DNA of 64,000 nucleotides from Vigna angularis (Eukaryota > Streptophyta > Magnoliopsida > Fabales > Fabaceae), in assembly GCF_016808095.1 (NCBI RefSeq), contig NC_068980.1, positions 8,590,501-8,654,500 of the forward strand, given 5' to 3'. The position numbers and the translations under genes are program-made. Positions 45,790-59,200 of the stretch are shown one piece after another (positions within the stretch are counted from its first letter, which is position 1; every line of letters starts with the position of its first letter). The notes beneath the pieces were generated by a model, which was not told the DNA's origin, did not search any database, and was given only the letters and a program-made list of their open reading frames with translations.

Positions 45790-47640
45790 TGTAACATCCT
45801 GTAATCTCACACTTGATAATTCATAATTGATATATTGTAGCATTACATTTAAGGTAACATCCCTTAATCTCACACTTGATAATTTATAGTTGATATATAT
45901 ATGTTTTAAACTCAGATTTCAACTATAAACTCATAAATATAACTCGAATTCTTCTAATTTATTTTTCTATCTCTTTCTTCATTGGCACTGAATCAGACGA
46001 CATTCCTCCATCTGCTCTCGTATAACGAATTATACGATTATCGCACATACACAAACACAAACAAGTAGGGTGAGCTAACATGCAACCAATCATTTATACA
46101 ACATGCATAATTACTTTGATACACTCAACAAACCTCATATAATAATTATGTCAGACACCCTCATACCATCATACAACAATCGCATCATAGACCAAAACCG
46201 GCACATAGACCAGGACCTCCTGCCTCTCTCACACATAATTCATCCTTCTCTACTTGAGACTGGATGATTATTAAAGTATCAGGATAACCTCCAACTATAG
46301 GACCCTCAACATCAACATATACACAAATATCATATCATTACTGAATCTCTCCACGAGACTCATACCATGCTCATATTCCTCAACTCACATTATACCCTTA
46401 CAAAATCTCCCCATAATAATCATATCATGTTCAGATGCATAAATTCAAATCCAATAAAATCCAATCATCGCAGAAATCATACAAAAATGAATATATCACA
46501 AAATAAATTAACAATACTAAAATATCACCATAAATGATCACCGGAGAAGAATCAAATGTTTGACGAATCAAACTCACCATAAACGCCAGTACATATGACT
46601 AGTCACAACTTACTGGATTTGACCAGGGCTGCTCTATGATCAGGGATGTACCAACTCCGCTTTTTAAGATTCCTCTATCCTACCATCACAATTATAATTC
46701 ATAATTCCATATCTACCACAATAACATGAATTCATCAGAAATTTCATTCCAACAAGATATATTGCACAATAATTTAATAGTACATAATCTGTTCAACAAG
46801 ATTTAAGTTAAAAACTTGTCGAGTAGACTTCCAGGAAATAGAGCTGCGTCACAATGGACAACTTAAGTACCAAGTCTTTCCTTAGCCAAAGTGTTCATCA
46901 ACTAGTTTTAACAAATTTGTTATTTATAGATTCAAAACAACAACATATATTATTAACACAGAAATTCAATATAAATAGATATATAACAAGCACCTATGTT
47001 TTTCATTAACAGTATTCACACAAAATTTCAAGACATGAATAGTAATAAAACAGTACTAAATCATAATATAAAAGCTTAGAAAGGTTAGCTCCCCTACCTC
47101 TATTCCAGACTTAATCTCTTGCTCAGAATTTGTTTCCCCGAAAACCCTCCAGAACCTCTACTCTTCTTGCAACTAAAAATTTCTTCCTAACTCTTTCTTC
47201 TCTATTTCTCAAGCTTTCTCACTGATTCTTCCTCTCTTTGTGCAGAATAGTCTCCCCTCTCATGGCTATTTATAGTCCAAAAATTTTACTATTCACCAAT
47301 TTTTTAATATTATTTATTATTTTAATATTATTTTATTATATTAATATTTTAATCACCACTTGACATATTGGATCCCTCAATAATGCCTTCAAACCTGGAG
47401 TGCTTTATCCACTATCAATATTTTTATTTTTTTTTTATTTTATTTTTAGAAAAATGTAGAAAAGAGTTTGAATCCATGTTTTTGAAATCCCCACAATTTT
47501 CTACCATTTAAGCTACCCAAATTTCTTATTTAGCTTTCCACATTTTATAAACTTATTATATTTTTCATTCACAAAGAAATTTATTACTACTAGTAAAAAA
47601 ATTGTTACTATTAAGGTAAATATTTTTCATGGGTCTTACA
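45790..47640 (-). mobile_element. Solo LTR, copy 2 of the family, with 5-bp target duplication
   Basis: TGTAACATCCTGTAATCTCA at 45790 to GGGTCTTACA at 47640, flanked by CATTG on both sides (45785-45789, 47641-47645). Internal landmarks shared with copy 1 are AGGACCTCCTGCC, TCTCTACTTGAGACTGGAT and AAAGTATCAGGAT. The minus-strand TATA box CTATAAATAGCC (47264-47275) is followed by a purine-rich leader. There is no coding region, so it is a solo LTR left by recombination between two LTRs, or an LTR-only element. Confidence 0.85.
47264..47275 (-). promoter_or_regulatory. LTR TATA box, copy 2
   Basis: CTATAAATAGCC on minus, followed by ATGAGAGGGGAGACTATTCT. Position near the right end implies transcription leftwards. 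Confidence 0.6.
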
Positions 47641-47645
47641 CATTG

Positions 47646-48209
47646 ATTAATCCTATTCATAACACAATCACTTAAAGTATTTTTTAACTTTGATTGATTT
47701 TTATTTCAATCTCACTGCAACCCTATTGTAGTATCTAAGACAACAATGGTGATTCCTAAAACCTTCAAATGCATGAGACCCTACACGATCACGGTTCGTA
47801 ATCTCTGGCTACAAATAAAATGCAGAGGAATTTGAACTTATGTGTTGGGGTTTTGGAAATGTGTTATGGCATACGAGACCCATAATTGGAAAAGATTATT
47901 TTGGTTAAGCTAAACATCGTCATGTTCTATACAATTGAGATAATCTTGAGATGGGTTTAATGGTTGGGATTGTGTTTTGTTGATGACCTAATGTTTTTAA
48001 CTATGTAATTCTGCCATTGTGTTCTCTTAATTCACCATCAATACTTATACAAAATTTATTTTAAATATATTCATATATTGAAAAAGTTTGTTATATGGAC
48101 ATAATAATTATATTAAATTGTATGTTATTTAGAATATGATTAGAGATTATGTCTCTATGGATAATTTGATTTTTCAGAACAAAAAACAAAATTTATAATC
48201 TCAATTATT
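47646..48209. other. Intergenic DNA between two LTR copies
   Basis: No gene recognised. Confidence 0.5.
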
Positions 48210-50713
48210 TGTAAGTGTCAGAACCATTCAAATCCACGCACGTGCCGTTTTAATGGATTCAATGTGTCAAGCGAGGGGTTCGACACTCAGATGGGCGAAG
48301 GCAGGTGTTAGCAGCTGAGTGGACGTCCGTTTTTGACGTTGGAAGGAAAACTTTGATTTTTCAGAAATCCACGCCACTCACTGCATGCACCCTTCTTCCC
48401 CAGATTATGAAAAATCTCATTTTCTCCTCCTTCTCTCTACATCTCCTTCATCTTCTCTCTAAGAAAGCTTCACCTTTTCTTCCTCCGATCATCACTCAGG
48501 CGACATTTCCACTCTGCCGGTGTTAAGAGCTTTAGTTTGAACCGATCGATTTTGGGTTCTGAACTAGTAAGTTCTTCTTCTCCTTTAGTCGTTTGTTTTC
48601 TGGCACATGCAAACCAAGTTCTGGTTGCATGAGTTCATAATCTCGTTTTGAGCCCATTTCTAGCTTTTTGTTTGGTTTAGTTTCATAAAGAGTGAACCGT
48701 AAGATTTTGAGATTTCTGGTGGTGAGCTATTCTATATGAGCTGTGAGCGTTCGGTCACATTAGAGGTAAGGGAAGCTTATATAATTTAATTGTATGTTCG
48801 TTTTTACGTTCGTTGCTAATGAATGCATGTTTGTTGAGTGGCGGAATGTATATGAAGTATGATTATTGATATGTTTTGACTATATGAAGTATGTTATTTA
48901 TTATGATATATAGATGTTTGAGTTTATGAAAATAGATGTTGAGAGATGAATTGATATAAAGAATTCTAGTATGAAATTTTCCTATGAAAGTGTACGTTTG
49001 TCACTGAACGGTCCTTGACCGTTCGGTTTTTCTGGTAAACTTGGTTGGAATTGGATTCTTTCATTTGGGAAGAATCCTAGTTAAGGACGAGCGTCTTCGT
49101 TTTGTAATACTATGCATGAGCGTTCGGCCAAGCGTAGTTGTTCCTTGGTATTCGGTTATAAACTTAAGTATATCTATATGTATTTGTATATTTTCGTTCG
49201 TTCTTAAACACTACTCAAAATGGTATCTCATTATATTTATCAAGCCTTTCTACTATAAGTTTAGTAGTGCTCAGTCTTACACCAAGCGCTCCTACTGAGT
49301 AGTGCTCGGTCTTCCACCAAGCGCTCGTGCTGAGTAAGTGCTCGGTCTTACACCAGGTACTCATTCTCCTTTCTGAAAAATATATATACATATATATGAA
49401 CGTTAGTTCAAACTCAATAGGGTTCGCCCTTTTCGGTGCTTGGTCTTCGACTGACATTCTGATTGTTCTTGATGTTTAACTTATTCAAAAGCTAAGTATA
49501 TTTATTGACGTTCGGTCTATTCACCTGATTGAATTCTTTACCTGTATTTGAGGTTTTCACAGTGTCTGTCTTATATTGGTTTCAGCCTAGAGTCTTAGTA
49601 TTCGGCCTAGGCCTATTAGCGTTCAGTCTAACTCGGGAGTTAGTTCATTCAATTGGCTCACCTAGTAAATAAACGTTTCATTCCTAATCGTTCTTGCGAA
49701 CTATTATGTTAATCACTCCTTTTCTTAAAACCAATGATTCCATCTCTCGGTTTCATCTGTTTGGAACTGGAGACCTTTGGTCTCACTCCAAGCATTCGGT
49801 CTGGTTCACGGTTGATGTTTAACGTTCGGTATTTGATATCCTTAGTGATCTTTGTATGAGGGGTTTAATTGAGATTATTAATAATGAAAGATGAAAAGAA
49901 TATGATATGGATGTTTTGGATTATGGACGAGTGTTCCGGGGAGGAATAACTCATGAATGTATATTGGAAATTGGTAAAGTATGAATGTGGGCATGCTAAG
50001 CTGGCGGTTCATCCTGATGTTCCGTGATTACTCTTCCTCACGTAGAGAAGGGTAAGTCATGTGTAGGAACAGTAGGAGGTCCTAGTCCTTATGGTTAATT
50101 TGGACATATAGGACTAACCTCGGGTGGCAGCTGTTGAGGGTATCCCAGTTACTACATCATCCGGGTGCACGAACGTCGTAGCTACACAGAATTCATACAG
50201 TCCAGACAGTTAGTCTAGTATTAGGCTTTGCATGAACGAGTGATGAATTATCTTGTTTGGTTGATTGTGTGAAATATATGTTTATACATGAATTGAATTA
50301 CATAAGCTTACCCTATGTTTCCTGTCTTGTCTGTTTTGTACGTTCGTCTGTATTTCTATTGCAATGATCATCCATGTGGATGTGAACAGAAGGAGACGAG
50401 CTGCTGGAAGAAGAAAACTTAGTAGAAGTAGAAGTTAAAACCGAACAGTAGAACTGTTCGGTCAGTAGTATAGTCTGATAGTAAGGTGATCGCTCGATCA
50501 CATTTTCCCTTTGCTTTTGTGTGACCGTTCGGTATGGGCTTTTGTAAACCGTTCGGTCAGAATTGCTTATCTTGTACAGTTTAAGTTTTTAGTTCTTTCT
50601 ATAAGGTCGTTCGGCCACAAGCGTACTTCTCTTTTAATGTAAGACTGAGCTGTAATATTATTAAATGTGATTATTCTATTATATAGTTTTAGACTGTATT
50701 TTGGGATGCTACA
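48210..50713 (+). mobile_element. Solo-LTR-like element rich in GTTCGGT words, copy 3 (inverted relative to copies 1 and 2)
   Basis: Begins TGTAAGTGTCAGAACC and ends GGGATGCTACA. Landmarks appear in reverse order to copy 1: GAGGTAAGGGAAGCTTATAT (48760), CTGATGTTCCGTGATTACTC, GGAGGTCCTAG, GGGTGCACGAACGTCGTAGC and ATTGCAATGATCATCCATGT. Many GTTCGGT/CCGTTCGG words are present. No clear 5-bp duplication was seen, so ends may be off by a few bases. No protein domain found. Confidence 0.65.
49262..49362. repeat. Three ~37-bp tandem units in LTR copy 3
   Basis: AGTGCTC(A/G)GTCTT(A/C)CACCA followed by AGCGCTC(C/G)T(A/G)CTGAGTA, three times, the last one diverged. Confidence 0.9.
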
Positions 50714-51054
50714 ATAAACTTATTTGACTAGTATAATTACTTAAATAATTAAAATTTAAAGATGACTCATGACATTTATATATAAAAATAAAAATACTAT
50801 TTATATTAGTTTAAATCACATTTTTCATTAAAATAAACATATCAAGATTGATTGTAATTTTATTTATGAAAATTTAGTATATGAAAGTATCAAGATTGAA
50901 TTTGTTATTTTTACTATCAACTAGTAGATATTTTACTAAATCGTAACAAAAACTTAAAATTATTATATTTGTTAAAATTGAGTACACATTATTTATATAC
51001 ACGAGATTAGAGAAAAATAATAAATGTAATAAACTTTAGTTTATCTTTTTTATA

Positions 51055-51149
<95 letters not shown>

Positions 51150-53565
51150 GCCCTACTAATGACTTCATCTCCATGGCTTGGGTAAGTTAATATTCACTTT
51201 ATCTGCTATATTTGATAAATGAATGAAGGATACAATGAATTTAGATGTGTAAACCAATGGCACAAAACGTTTTGGTCCTAAAAAGTATTTTAAGATGTTA
51301 CGAATAATCATTTTAGTCAACAGTCAACTTTTAGAAAGATATAATAGGAAGTATAAGAGTGCATTCATAGAACGATTCTCACTTATTTTAAACTGTAGTA
51401 ATATCATCGTACTGTTTTCCTATTTTGGAATACTTGTCAGGAGAAATCATAATATAAAACAAGTGATGATAAGAATAGATAAGAAAATTAGGTACATAGA
51501 AAGAAATACACGTATCCTTTTGTAAGAAGGGTTACATTAATTAAATATGTAATATCTATTATTATTATTATATTCGTTAAAAATTTCAAATCAAAGATAA
51601 TGCTAAATTATAATATATATAAATCTTATATTATAAGTTAGTTTTGTAAATTTGTGAAATTAAGTTAGAATTAAAATGACTTTCTAATAAAATTTAAATT
51701 TATGATTTAAAACATTTGAAAATTTCGGTTCTAGAAATTGAATACCCGTTAGAATTAGCGTTCAAAATGCAGAAATTGAGTAGAAGCGACTTTCCCTGAT
51801 TGAGCTGTCAGTTGGATAAATAAACGAAGAAACACTAAAACTTGAGACATTATGGTCCAAAAACTTTACAACAAACTTGAAAGTGAGATTACTTTCTTCC
51901 TTTTTCCAAACATTTTACAGCAAGAGAAAACACAAGAATAAAGACAAAGACTCAACTTGATTTACAGTCAATCCGTTTTTCATATCCAAATATATGAATT
52001 AGGTACAGAGAATTTGGCCACGATTATTTAGTTTGAGAGTTTGAATATCTGAATCAGTTATTTGAACGTTGAAACAAGTGTCAAAAGTGGGTATCTTCGC
52101 TGAAAGTTCCTTCTATGCCATGTGTGTTTGTTTCGAATGATGACGGCAATAAGCAGGTGAAGATTGACGACTACCAGAAAAATAAACAAACAAATCTCCA
52201 AATTAAAAACAATTTTTAAACTTTTTGCGATAAATTAGGAACAAAAATTGTAAAAGTAAATCATAATCTACTATAGAGTTTCAAATAATTGATTATACAT
52301 AATATTTTTAAATTTTCTATTAATATTTGTATTTTTATTTATTTATACTATTATATAAAGAGATTTTAATTGTATATTTTTATTTTTCAATTTTACATTT
52401 TAATAAGTAATTATTTATGTAATATATCTCAGTTTAATAGATTCAACTGCTAACTTGAACTATTATAAATTATGTGTTAAGTATTGATCATCATATATGC
52501 TTATAATATGTATTTAAAGTTTTTTTTTATGAATCTCAATAATATATTTTTCATAATATATAAAATTTTTCAATAAGAAAATATCCAATATATATATACA
52601 CACACACTCTAGCTATCATATTTAAAAGAAGAAAAACTTATAAATAATCAAAATGATTAAAATAAACAATCATTCACAAACACTAACTTCATTTAATACA
52701 TTATATAAGTAAACTATAATAATTAGCTGGGAAGAATTTTGTGTATTAAATAAAAAGTTATGTCCTATCATAAGTATTTTAATAACTAATTATTTATTTC
52801 AATTGAAATGTTAATAACTCATTATTTATTTTCAATTACTTTAGAAAAATATTCAAATACAATAATTACTATATTTTTTTAATAATGATGAAAAACATTT
52901 CTTTAAATACATATCTCTAATCAAATATTCTAATGTTCAAAGTGAAGATTCATATATATATATATATAGGAGTGTTCAACATTTCAGTTTAATCTAATTG
53001 TTAATGAAGTGAGTATCCCAATTTTTCCAAGATTACTTAGAATCCAACCCTAGTGAAAGGTTGGTTCAACCAACAAGCAAACATTTCTTGTCTCTTTGTC
53101 AAACCCAATTTTGATCCTAACCTAGAAAACGGTTAGCTCGTTCAACAAGGCATAAACTAGACATGAAATTCTTCATAATAAAAAGTATCCCAAACCCTAA
53201 AAGAGTGTTTTTGTTATCAATAAAAAAAGTAAATACATTAATTATAGTAAATAAATAAATAAATGATAAAATATAATATAATTAAAATAACAATAAAAAC
53301 TAGAAGATAATTTCTTTTTAATCATATAAATTATATTTTGTTATAAATTTTCCATTTAAATCTAAACCAAGCATTAAGCAAGACTACTGGTAAACTTTCC
53401 AGCATAAAAACTCCTCTTTTATTTAAGTGGGTTTTCGTCAACTCAAAAATCTTATCACTGAATTCAGGTTATATAGCCATGATTAAGTATCTGGTCTTTT
53501 TGGCAAACTCACATCACCTTCCAACTCATATTTTTATGCATAGATAGAAGTAATGTCAACTTTTA
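50714..53565. other. AT-rich intergenic DNA with a large TA microsatellite
   Basis: (TA)n at 51059-51145. No supported gene. A GGAGTGTTCAACATTTCAG edge at about 52967 resembles a hAT-like end, but no partner was found. Confidence 0.5.
51059..51145. repeat. (TA)n microsatellite
   Basis: About 43 TA units. Confidence 0.95.
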
Positions 53566-53856
53566 GGCCTTGTTCTCTTGAGTGAATTTGGAGGAGAGTA
53601 ATTGAAAGGATTTGAGAGAATTTGAAGATAAATTTTTTAGTTGTTTATTTGAGTGAATTTGGAGGTAAATGAAAGTGAATTTGAAAGTAAAGTTTGTGAG
53701 AATTAGTATAGGATTTTATTGACGTGACAAATTAAAAAAATTTACTTTCAAATCCACTCTCTTTTGCCTCGAAATTCACTCAAATAAACGACAAAAAAAT
53801 TTATCTTCAAATCTCTTCAATTACTCTTCCTTAAATTCACTTAAGAGAACAAAACC
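53566..53856. mobile_element. Tourist-like (PIF/Harbinger) MITE with TTA duplication
   Basis: Left GGCCTTGTTCTCTTGAGTGA, inverted right GGTTTTGTTCTCTTAAGTGA, flanked by TTA (53563-53565, 53857-53859). Size 291 bp, foldback over almost its full length. Same family as 44405-44692. Confidence 0.9.
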
Positions 53857-53859
53857 TTA

Positions 53860-54649
53860 CATACTTAAAAAGTAATGTACAACAATATCCGTTTCTTAAT
53901 ATGTAAATGATTAATGTTTTTAAGAACTTATTTCAAGATACAATAAGATTTTTTTAAATGTTTCTAAGAAATTCAAAACTAACAAACAAATTTATAAGAA
54001 GGATTGATTTTTTCTGAGAAACTTCTCAGGTGCATGGTGGACGGATTTTTTCTGCTCCGGTAAAGAAGGAACACGCCGAAAAGGAGGACAAAAACCATTT
54101 TTTTAATAATCCTGTTTTCACAACATGCTTCTACTTATATATAAACCCCTTACTATACAAAATAATAATGTAAGAATTAAATTCCGAAATTAAAGAGACA
54201 ACTCTACACCCTTCTAGCAAAACCCCTCCACAAGGTAAAAGTAACTTCGTTTATGTCTTATATGTTTCCACATTAGTGACAAAATTCAGCTAAAAAAATT
54301 AGTACACATGATCCAATATGAATATGAAATTACAAAATAGGTTTAATATAATTTAAATTTCTAAACTTATATCCAAATTAAAATTTGTATGTTTTAAACT
54401 TGTTATATTTTGTTTTTTAAACTTAAAAATAAATGTATATAATTCTTTCAATCTAATTATCTTAAATTTTTTTATTTTCTACTTGTCAAATATATTTCCT
54501 TTGATATTTAAATTGTTTAACCTTTTAACACCTTATAACTTAATTGTTAATACGAAACTCTAATTTAATAAGTTTTAAAAAATATAAAACAATTAATGTT
54601 ATTAATTAAAAAAATTGTATCAAAATTTAAAATATAAATAAATTTCGAA
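53860..54649. other. AT-rich intergenic DNA
   Basis: A less AT-rich patch at 54020-54090 (GGTGCATGGTGGACGGAT, AACACGCCGAAAAGGAGG) has no recognisable frame. Confidence 0.45.
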
Positions 54650-54999
54650 GGCTAAAATCCTATTTTGATCCTCTAATTTTTATAAAAAGTTCTATTAGAC
54701 TTTTAATTTTTTGGTTCAATTTATTCTTAAAGATTTTAAAGATGCTCCTATTAAGTAATTTTCGCTATATTAACATTAAATTTATGTTAAAGTTTATATA
54801 TCAAATCACTTTACTAAAAAATAAAATTAATTTAAATATTTAAATTTTTTAGATAAGGTGATTTAATATGAAAATTCTAATATACAAAAATGACCGTGAA
54901 TATTTCTAAAAATTAAAAAAAGTTAAATTGAATGAAACAAAAATTAAGAATTTAATTACATTTTTATAAGAATTAAAAGAGAAAAATAAGATTTTAACC
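54650..54999. mobile_element. Small inverted-repeat element (MITE-like), decayed
   Basis: GGCTAAAATCCTATTTTGAT at 54650 and, inverted from 54999, GGTTAAAATCTTATTTTTCT, both followed by TTTTAATT(C/T)TTATAAAAA-like sequence. About 350 bp. No target duplication was identified. Confidence 0.5.
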
Positions 55000-55294
55000 A
55001 ATTTTTAAAATATATTTAGAAACCAGAGAAGATAATACATGGAGCGGTCGAAGTTCACAGTATCGAGTAGTAGGAGGACCTACAGCAGTCATAGTTTGGT
55101 AAAATGAGATGCACAACACTGACTTTAGGTGTGAATTTGAAGATTTAAACACAGCCGAAAAACAAGCCCTGCATCACGCCTACGAAAAATAATGATGTTT
55201 CTCAAGTGACGACAGCTTTCTATTTCGGTCTCATACCTCTATCAACATTAGACTGACTGTCGCTAAATCCTATCATAAACATAATACCTTTTAC

Positions 55295-55302
55295 TATAAA
55301 TA
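55295..55302 (+). promoter_or_regulatory. TATA box of the intact bHLH gene
   Basis: TATAAATA lies 59-66 bp upstream of the ATG at 55361, implying transcription start near 55328. Confidence 0.65.
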
Positions 55303-55360
55303 CAAACCTAAGGAAGCATCTTCTCACAACCCTAATTTCTAAATATAAAAATTCAAGATC

Positions 55361-56223
55361 ATGGATCAGCAACACGAAAGTCAACCTTCTTCAACCAAAG
55401 TCGACAGAAAGATTGTAGAGAAAAACAGGCGAAGCCAAATGAAGAATCTTTATTCTGAACTCAACTCTCTTCTGCCTAGTTATAACCCCAAGGTCTGTTT
55501 TTTATTTTGTTTATCCATGAAAGCTGAAAACTTTTTATATTATGTGATGAAATTACTGTGATGAATATATATACTGATATGATGTAGGTTTTTGTTGAAT
55601 TAACTCAGCAAGTGGTGGCAGTGCCTGATCAAATAGATGAGGCGACGGAGTACATCAAAAGGCTGGAGGAAAAAGTGAAGATGGCGAAGGAGAAGAAAGA
55701 AAGGTTAATGGAAAGTAAGAGAAGTGGAAGTGGTTTATCGAGTGGTTTTGAAACAAGAGGAAGCGAAAAGCCGCCAAAAATGGAGATTCACGTAAAGGGT
55801 TCTGTGCTTCAAGTCATTCTAACATGTGGGGTCGATAACCACTTTGTTTTCTGTGAAATTATCAGAATATTGCGTGAAGAGAATGTTGAGGTAATCACTA
55901 CCAGTTATACAATTGTTGGAGATTCAGTGATTCATGTCGTGCACGGGGAGGTTAGTATATATATCTATGTCTTAATTCATCTTTAAAAGAAAACCATGAA
56001 GAAATCTATAACCATTTTTCTCTATTTGATTACTTAGGTTGGGCAATCTATGATCCATTCTGGAGCTAGCAAAGTGAGTGAGAAGCTGAAATGGTTCCTA
56101 AACGGATCCATCTCTAATGAAGAAATGGAGCCTGGAATGTTATGGGGTTCTGAAATTGGAGCTACTCTTCCATGGGTTCTTCTAGATCCTACCCCACACA
56201 ATGCCTTACAACCAAATCCTTAG
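55361..56223 (+). CDS. bHLH162-like transcription factor, three exons, intact
   Basis: Exons 55361-55492, 55588 (or 55609)-55950 and 56038-56223. The N-terminus MDQQHESQPSSTKVDRK is followed by the basic region and helix 1 (IVEKNRRSQMKNLYSELNSL, LLP). Exon 2 gives helix 2 (VPDQIDEATEYIKRLEEKVK), a Lys/Glu coiled extension, a Ser/Gly linker and the C-terminal ACT-like fold (VKGSVLQVILTCGVDNHFVF). Exon 3 ends in a Pro-rich tail, TAG at 56221-56223. Two acceptors are possible for exon 2. TAG at 55585-55587 adds VFVELTQ (226 aa); CAG at 55606-55608 omits it (219 aa) and gives spacing closer to relatives. All junctions are phase 0. Family members are nuclear DNA-binding dimers; the target is unknown. 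The basic region has E and RR but not the full H-E-R set, so E-box preference may be altered. Paralogue: the frameshifted copy at 26.6 kb, same strand. Confidence 0.88.
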
Positions 56224-59200
56224 TGAAATTAAAAACAAGGAAAAAATACATAAATTTATGTGAGCTGAAATTAAGGGTAATGCTTTTAGCCTCTGGTGTA
56301 AGAAAAAAAAAGACATGATTTCCAAAAAAGGAAAATGGTGTTATGTTGTAATAAGTGTTTACTTTATTTCCATTACAATGAGTACTTCTTTATTTATACA
56401 AATGTTAATACCCACCGATTATGATTGTAATAAGTGTTACTTGATTTTATCCGAAATAAGAAATAAGGTCTTTCTGTCTTGATGATAAGTGTCAAGATCA
56501 TTAGGTCAGTAAAATTTTTAAAATTTTAATATTTTTTACTAATTTCTTTCACTTTCCTTTTGCAAAATCTTGAATACAAATTATATTTTGAAAAATATTT
56601 TTATTTCTAAAAATATTTGTAAACCTTCATCTTATAAAAAAATTAACCATAGACCGATGGTCAAGGATTTACAATAGGGAATGCAATATCTCAAACGAAA
56701 ATATTTATCGTCTTCTTCAAATATTTGTTTGACAAAATTCACCCATAACAAAATACAGACACAAAATAATTTTTTTAATTATAACTAATGATTTTTAATC
56801 ATAACCAAAACCATTATGATTCAAAAATTGTTAGAAATAAAACAATGTATTTGTATCTCGAAAATCAGAATAATGTTTATCAGTACTAAAATTGTTGTCA
56901 GTGTAAGAAATCTTAAATAATCTAAGATCAAAATACATATCATTGACAATGGAGATCAAATATACAACATATTACAAATATTAAGATTTTGTAGAAATAT
57001 ATAAACAGAATCTCAAAAGCAGTAGAAAAACAATCACAAATAGAGGCACAGTCACAATAGATACAAGTTTAATTGAAGGTACAAGCAAATATGCCATCAC
57101 AAAATATAAGAATAAGTAAAATTGAAAATACTTTTGCAATAGCATATACATACAAAATATGTAAACAAAAATAAATATTTTAAAGACAAAAATATTTTTT
57201 ACATTAAACATAACATCACCATCAATTAAAAAATACGGGGAAATAAAAAAAATAAAAATGATGATGTTTTCTTTTTCTATTTTAATCCTGTATGTTGACA
57301 ATTATGATGCTAAAAGTTTACTTTTTTATTATATTCTTGACTTTCAGTATTTTGGATATGGTAAAATTTGACATGCTTTTTACAAATTATTTGACAATAT
57401 TTATTACACTTTTTTTTTATTTAGTTATATTTATTGAATATGTATGGTATGCATTTTATAAGACACAAATAAGAATATTTAACTTTTTTATAGATTTAGC
57501 TTACACATATTACTATGATTTTGTTAAGGATTCGTTAATGATAAATTATTACAGTTTACTACGAATTAATTAGGGATAACTAGGAAATATTTACTACAAA
57601 TATGTTAGTTAGTAACTTGGTACTACAAATTTACTTACAAATATCTAGAGACAAATAGCTATGAATCTCTTAAAGAATAATTAAAGATTACGGCGAAACC
57701 GTTTCATCCCTTATTAATTACTTATATTTAGTAATGAAAATTTTCTTTGATGTTTTTTTATTAATTCTTTACAGAATAATTTTGCAAGGAATTAAAAAAA
57801 AATAATTAGAAATTATTTCATCTCAAATATGTAACTTTTTTATAATGATTAATTGGATACTAATTTCTGATAATTTACTTGTATATAATATATGGTGAAT
57901 TTTTATTCTGAGTGTCCTCTGAAATAAAAAATAACGGGATAACTCCTCCAATTATCCATGCAAAACTGTTTAGTTTTTACGTTTTTTAATTATATTATTT
58001 TAATGCAATAAACAAGCAAATATACCAAGAGTACATGTATTTTCAGTAACAACAGCAACAAAGAAAACCGGATTTTCGTAAAAAAAATATTGATTTTCAC
58101 TGAAAATTATTAATTTTATTTAAAACATAGATTATTTTCCGAAAAACATTTGACTTTTAAAAAAAAATATTTTTTTTTCTAAAACATAATTGTCCTGTAA
58201 ATTTATCACATTTGTTTCCCCGTTTCTACGACAGAGCATTAGTTTTCCATGTCAGTAACCAATAAAAGAACAAATTAGCTAAACGCGCAAAAGAACATTC
58301 AAGTCCAATTAAAAGAAACCACTTTCAATTCAGAGTTTGATTTCAGCCGTTTAGTTTGACTTTTTAATATTCCAATTAAATTAAATAGGTTAAAATATAA
58401 TTTTAGTATTTTACAATTCATTATACTATTATTCTGAATTTTATTAATGAGATATTACTCTTTTAATGTTATAAATTTTATTATTTTAATATAATTGTTA
58501 CATATTTGCCCAAATCAAGGTCGATTAATTATGACGCAACATGAAATAAATGAATGACGTAACAAGCAATATATAACTATTTAAAGTTAAACATTTTCTG
58601 CTATTATAGTATAAAGTTTATGATTTTGATTCCTTTCATTAGATGAACAATTTTAGTTTTTCATTAATGTATATTTTGTTGAAAGTTCCTGTGACTGAAT
58701 CCACGAAAAAAACTTGATCAATAGGTGCAATTCTTCAAAGATGAGTTATATGTTCTTGAAAATAGTGAAAAGAGACAAATATTATGTAAGTGCAGAGAAG
58801 GAACGTGGAAGGAGGAAGATTTAACGTAGCAAAAATGGTAAGGATGAAACGTAGAAGAGGAAACAAACATGACACGTGGGGGCGTACGGTCCAACAAAAA
58901 TAGAAGATGTTTGAATATAGAACATTACCCACGTTACTGTCTCTTCAATAATTTATCAAACTGTTCGATCATATCTCTCCCTTCATTTATTAACAAGGGG
59001 GAGAATTTGGCTACTAATCATACAAAAGTAGGCATAAAATTTGTCATATTGGAAAAGTACATGCTTCACTTTTGTGGTTAGATTCTTTTCATATTTATTT
59101 AATTGACTTCATTATTATGTTTCTTATCCTTCTTTACAATTCCAAAGTATAAGTTGTTGAGACACAAATTTTCACGGATTGTCTGGAGAGTGAAGAGAAT

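Noticed and set aside
56981..57573. Hydrophobic frames of 93-106 codons resembling membrane proteins
   Set aside because: AT-rich sequence gives Phe/Ile/Tyr/Lys-rich frames by chance; no start context, splice pattern or family motif.
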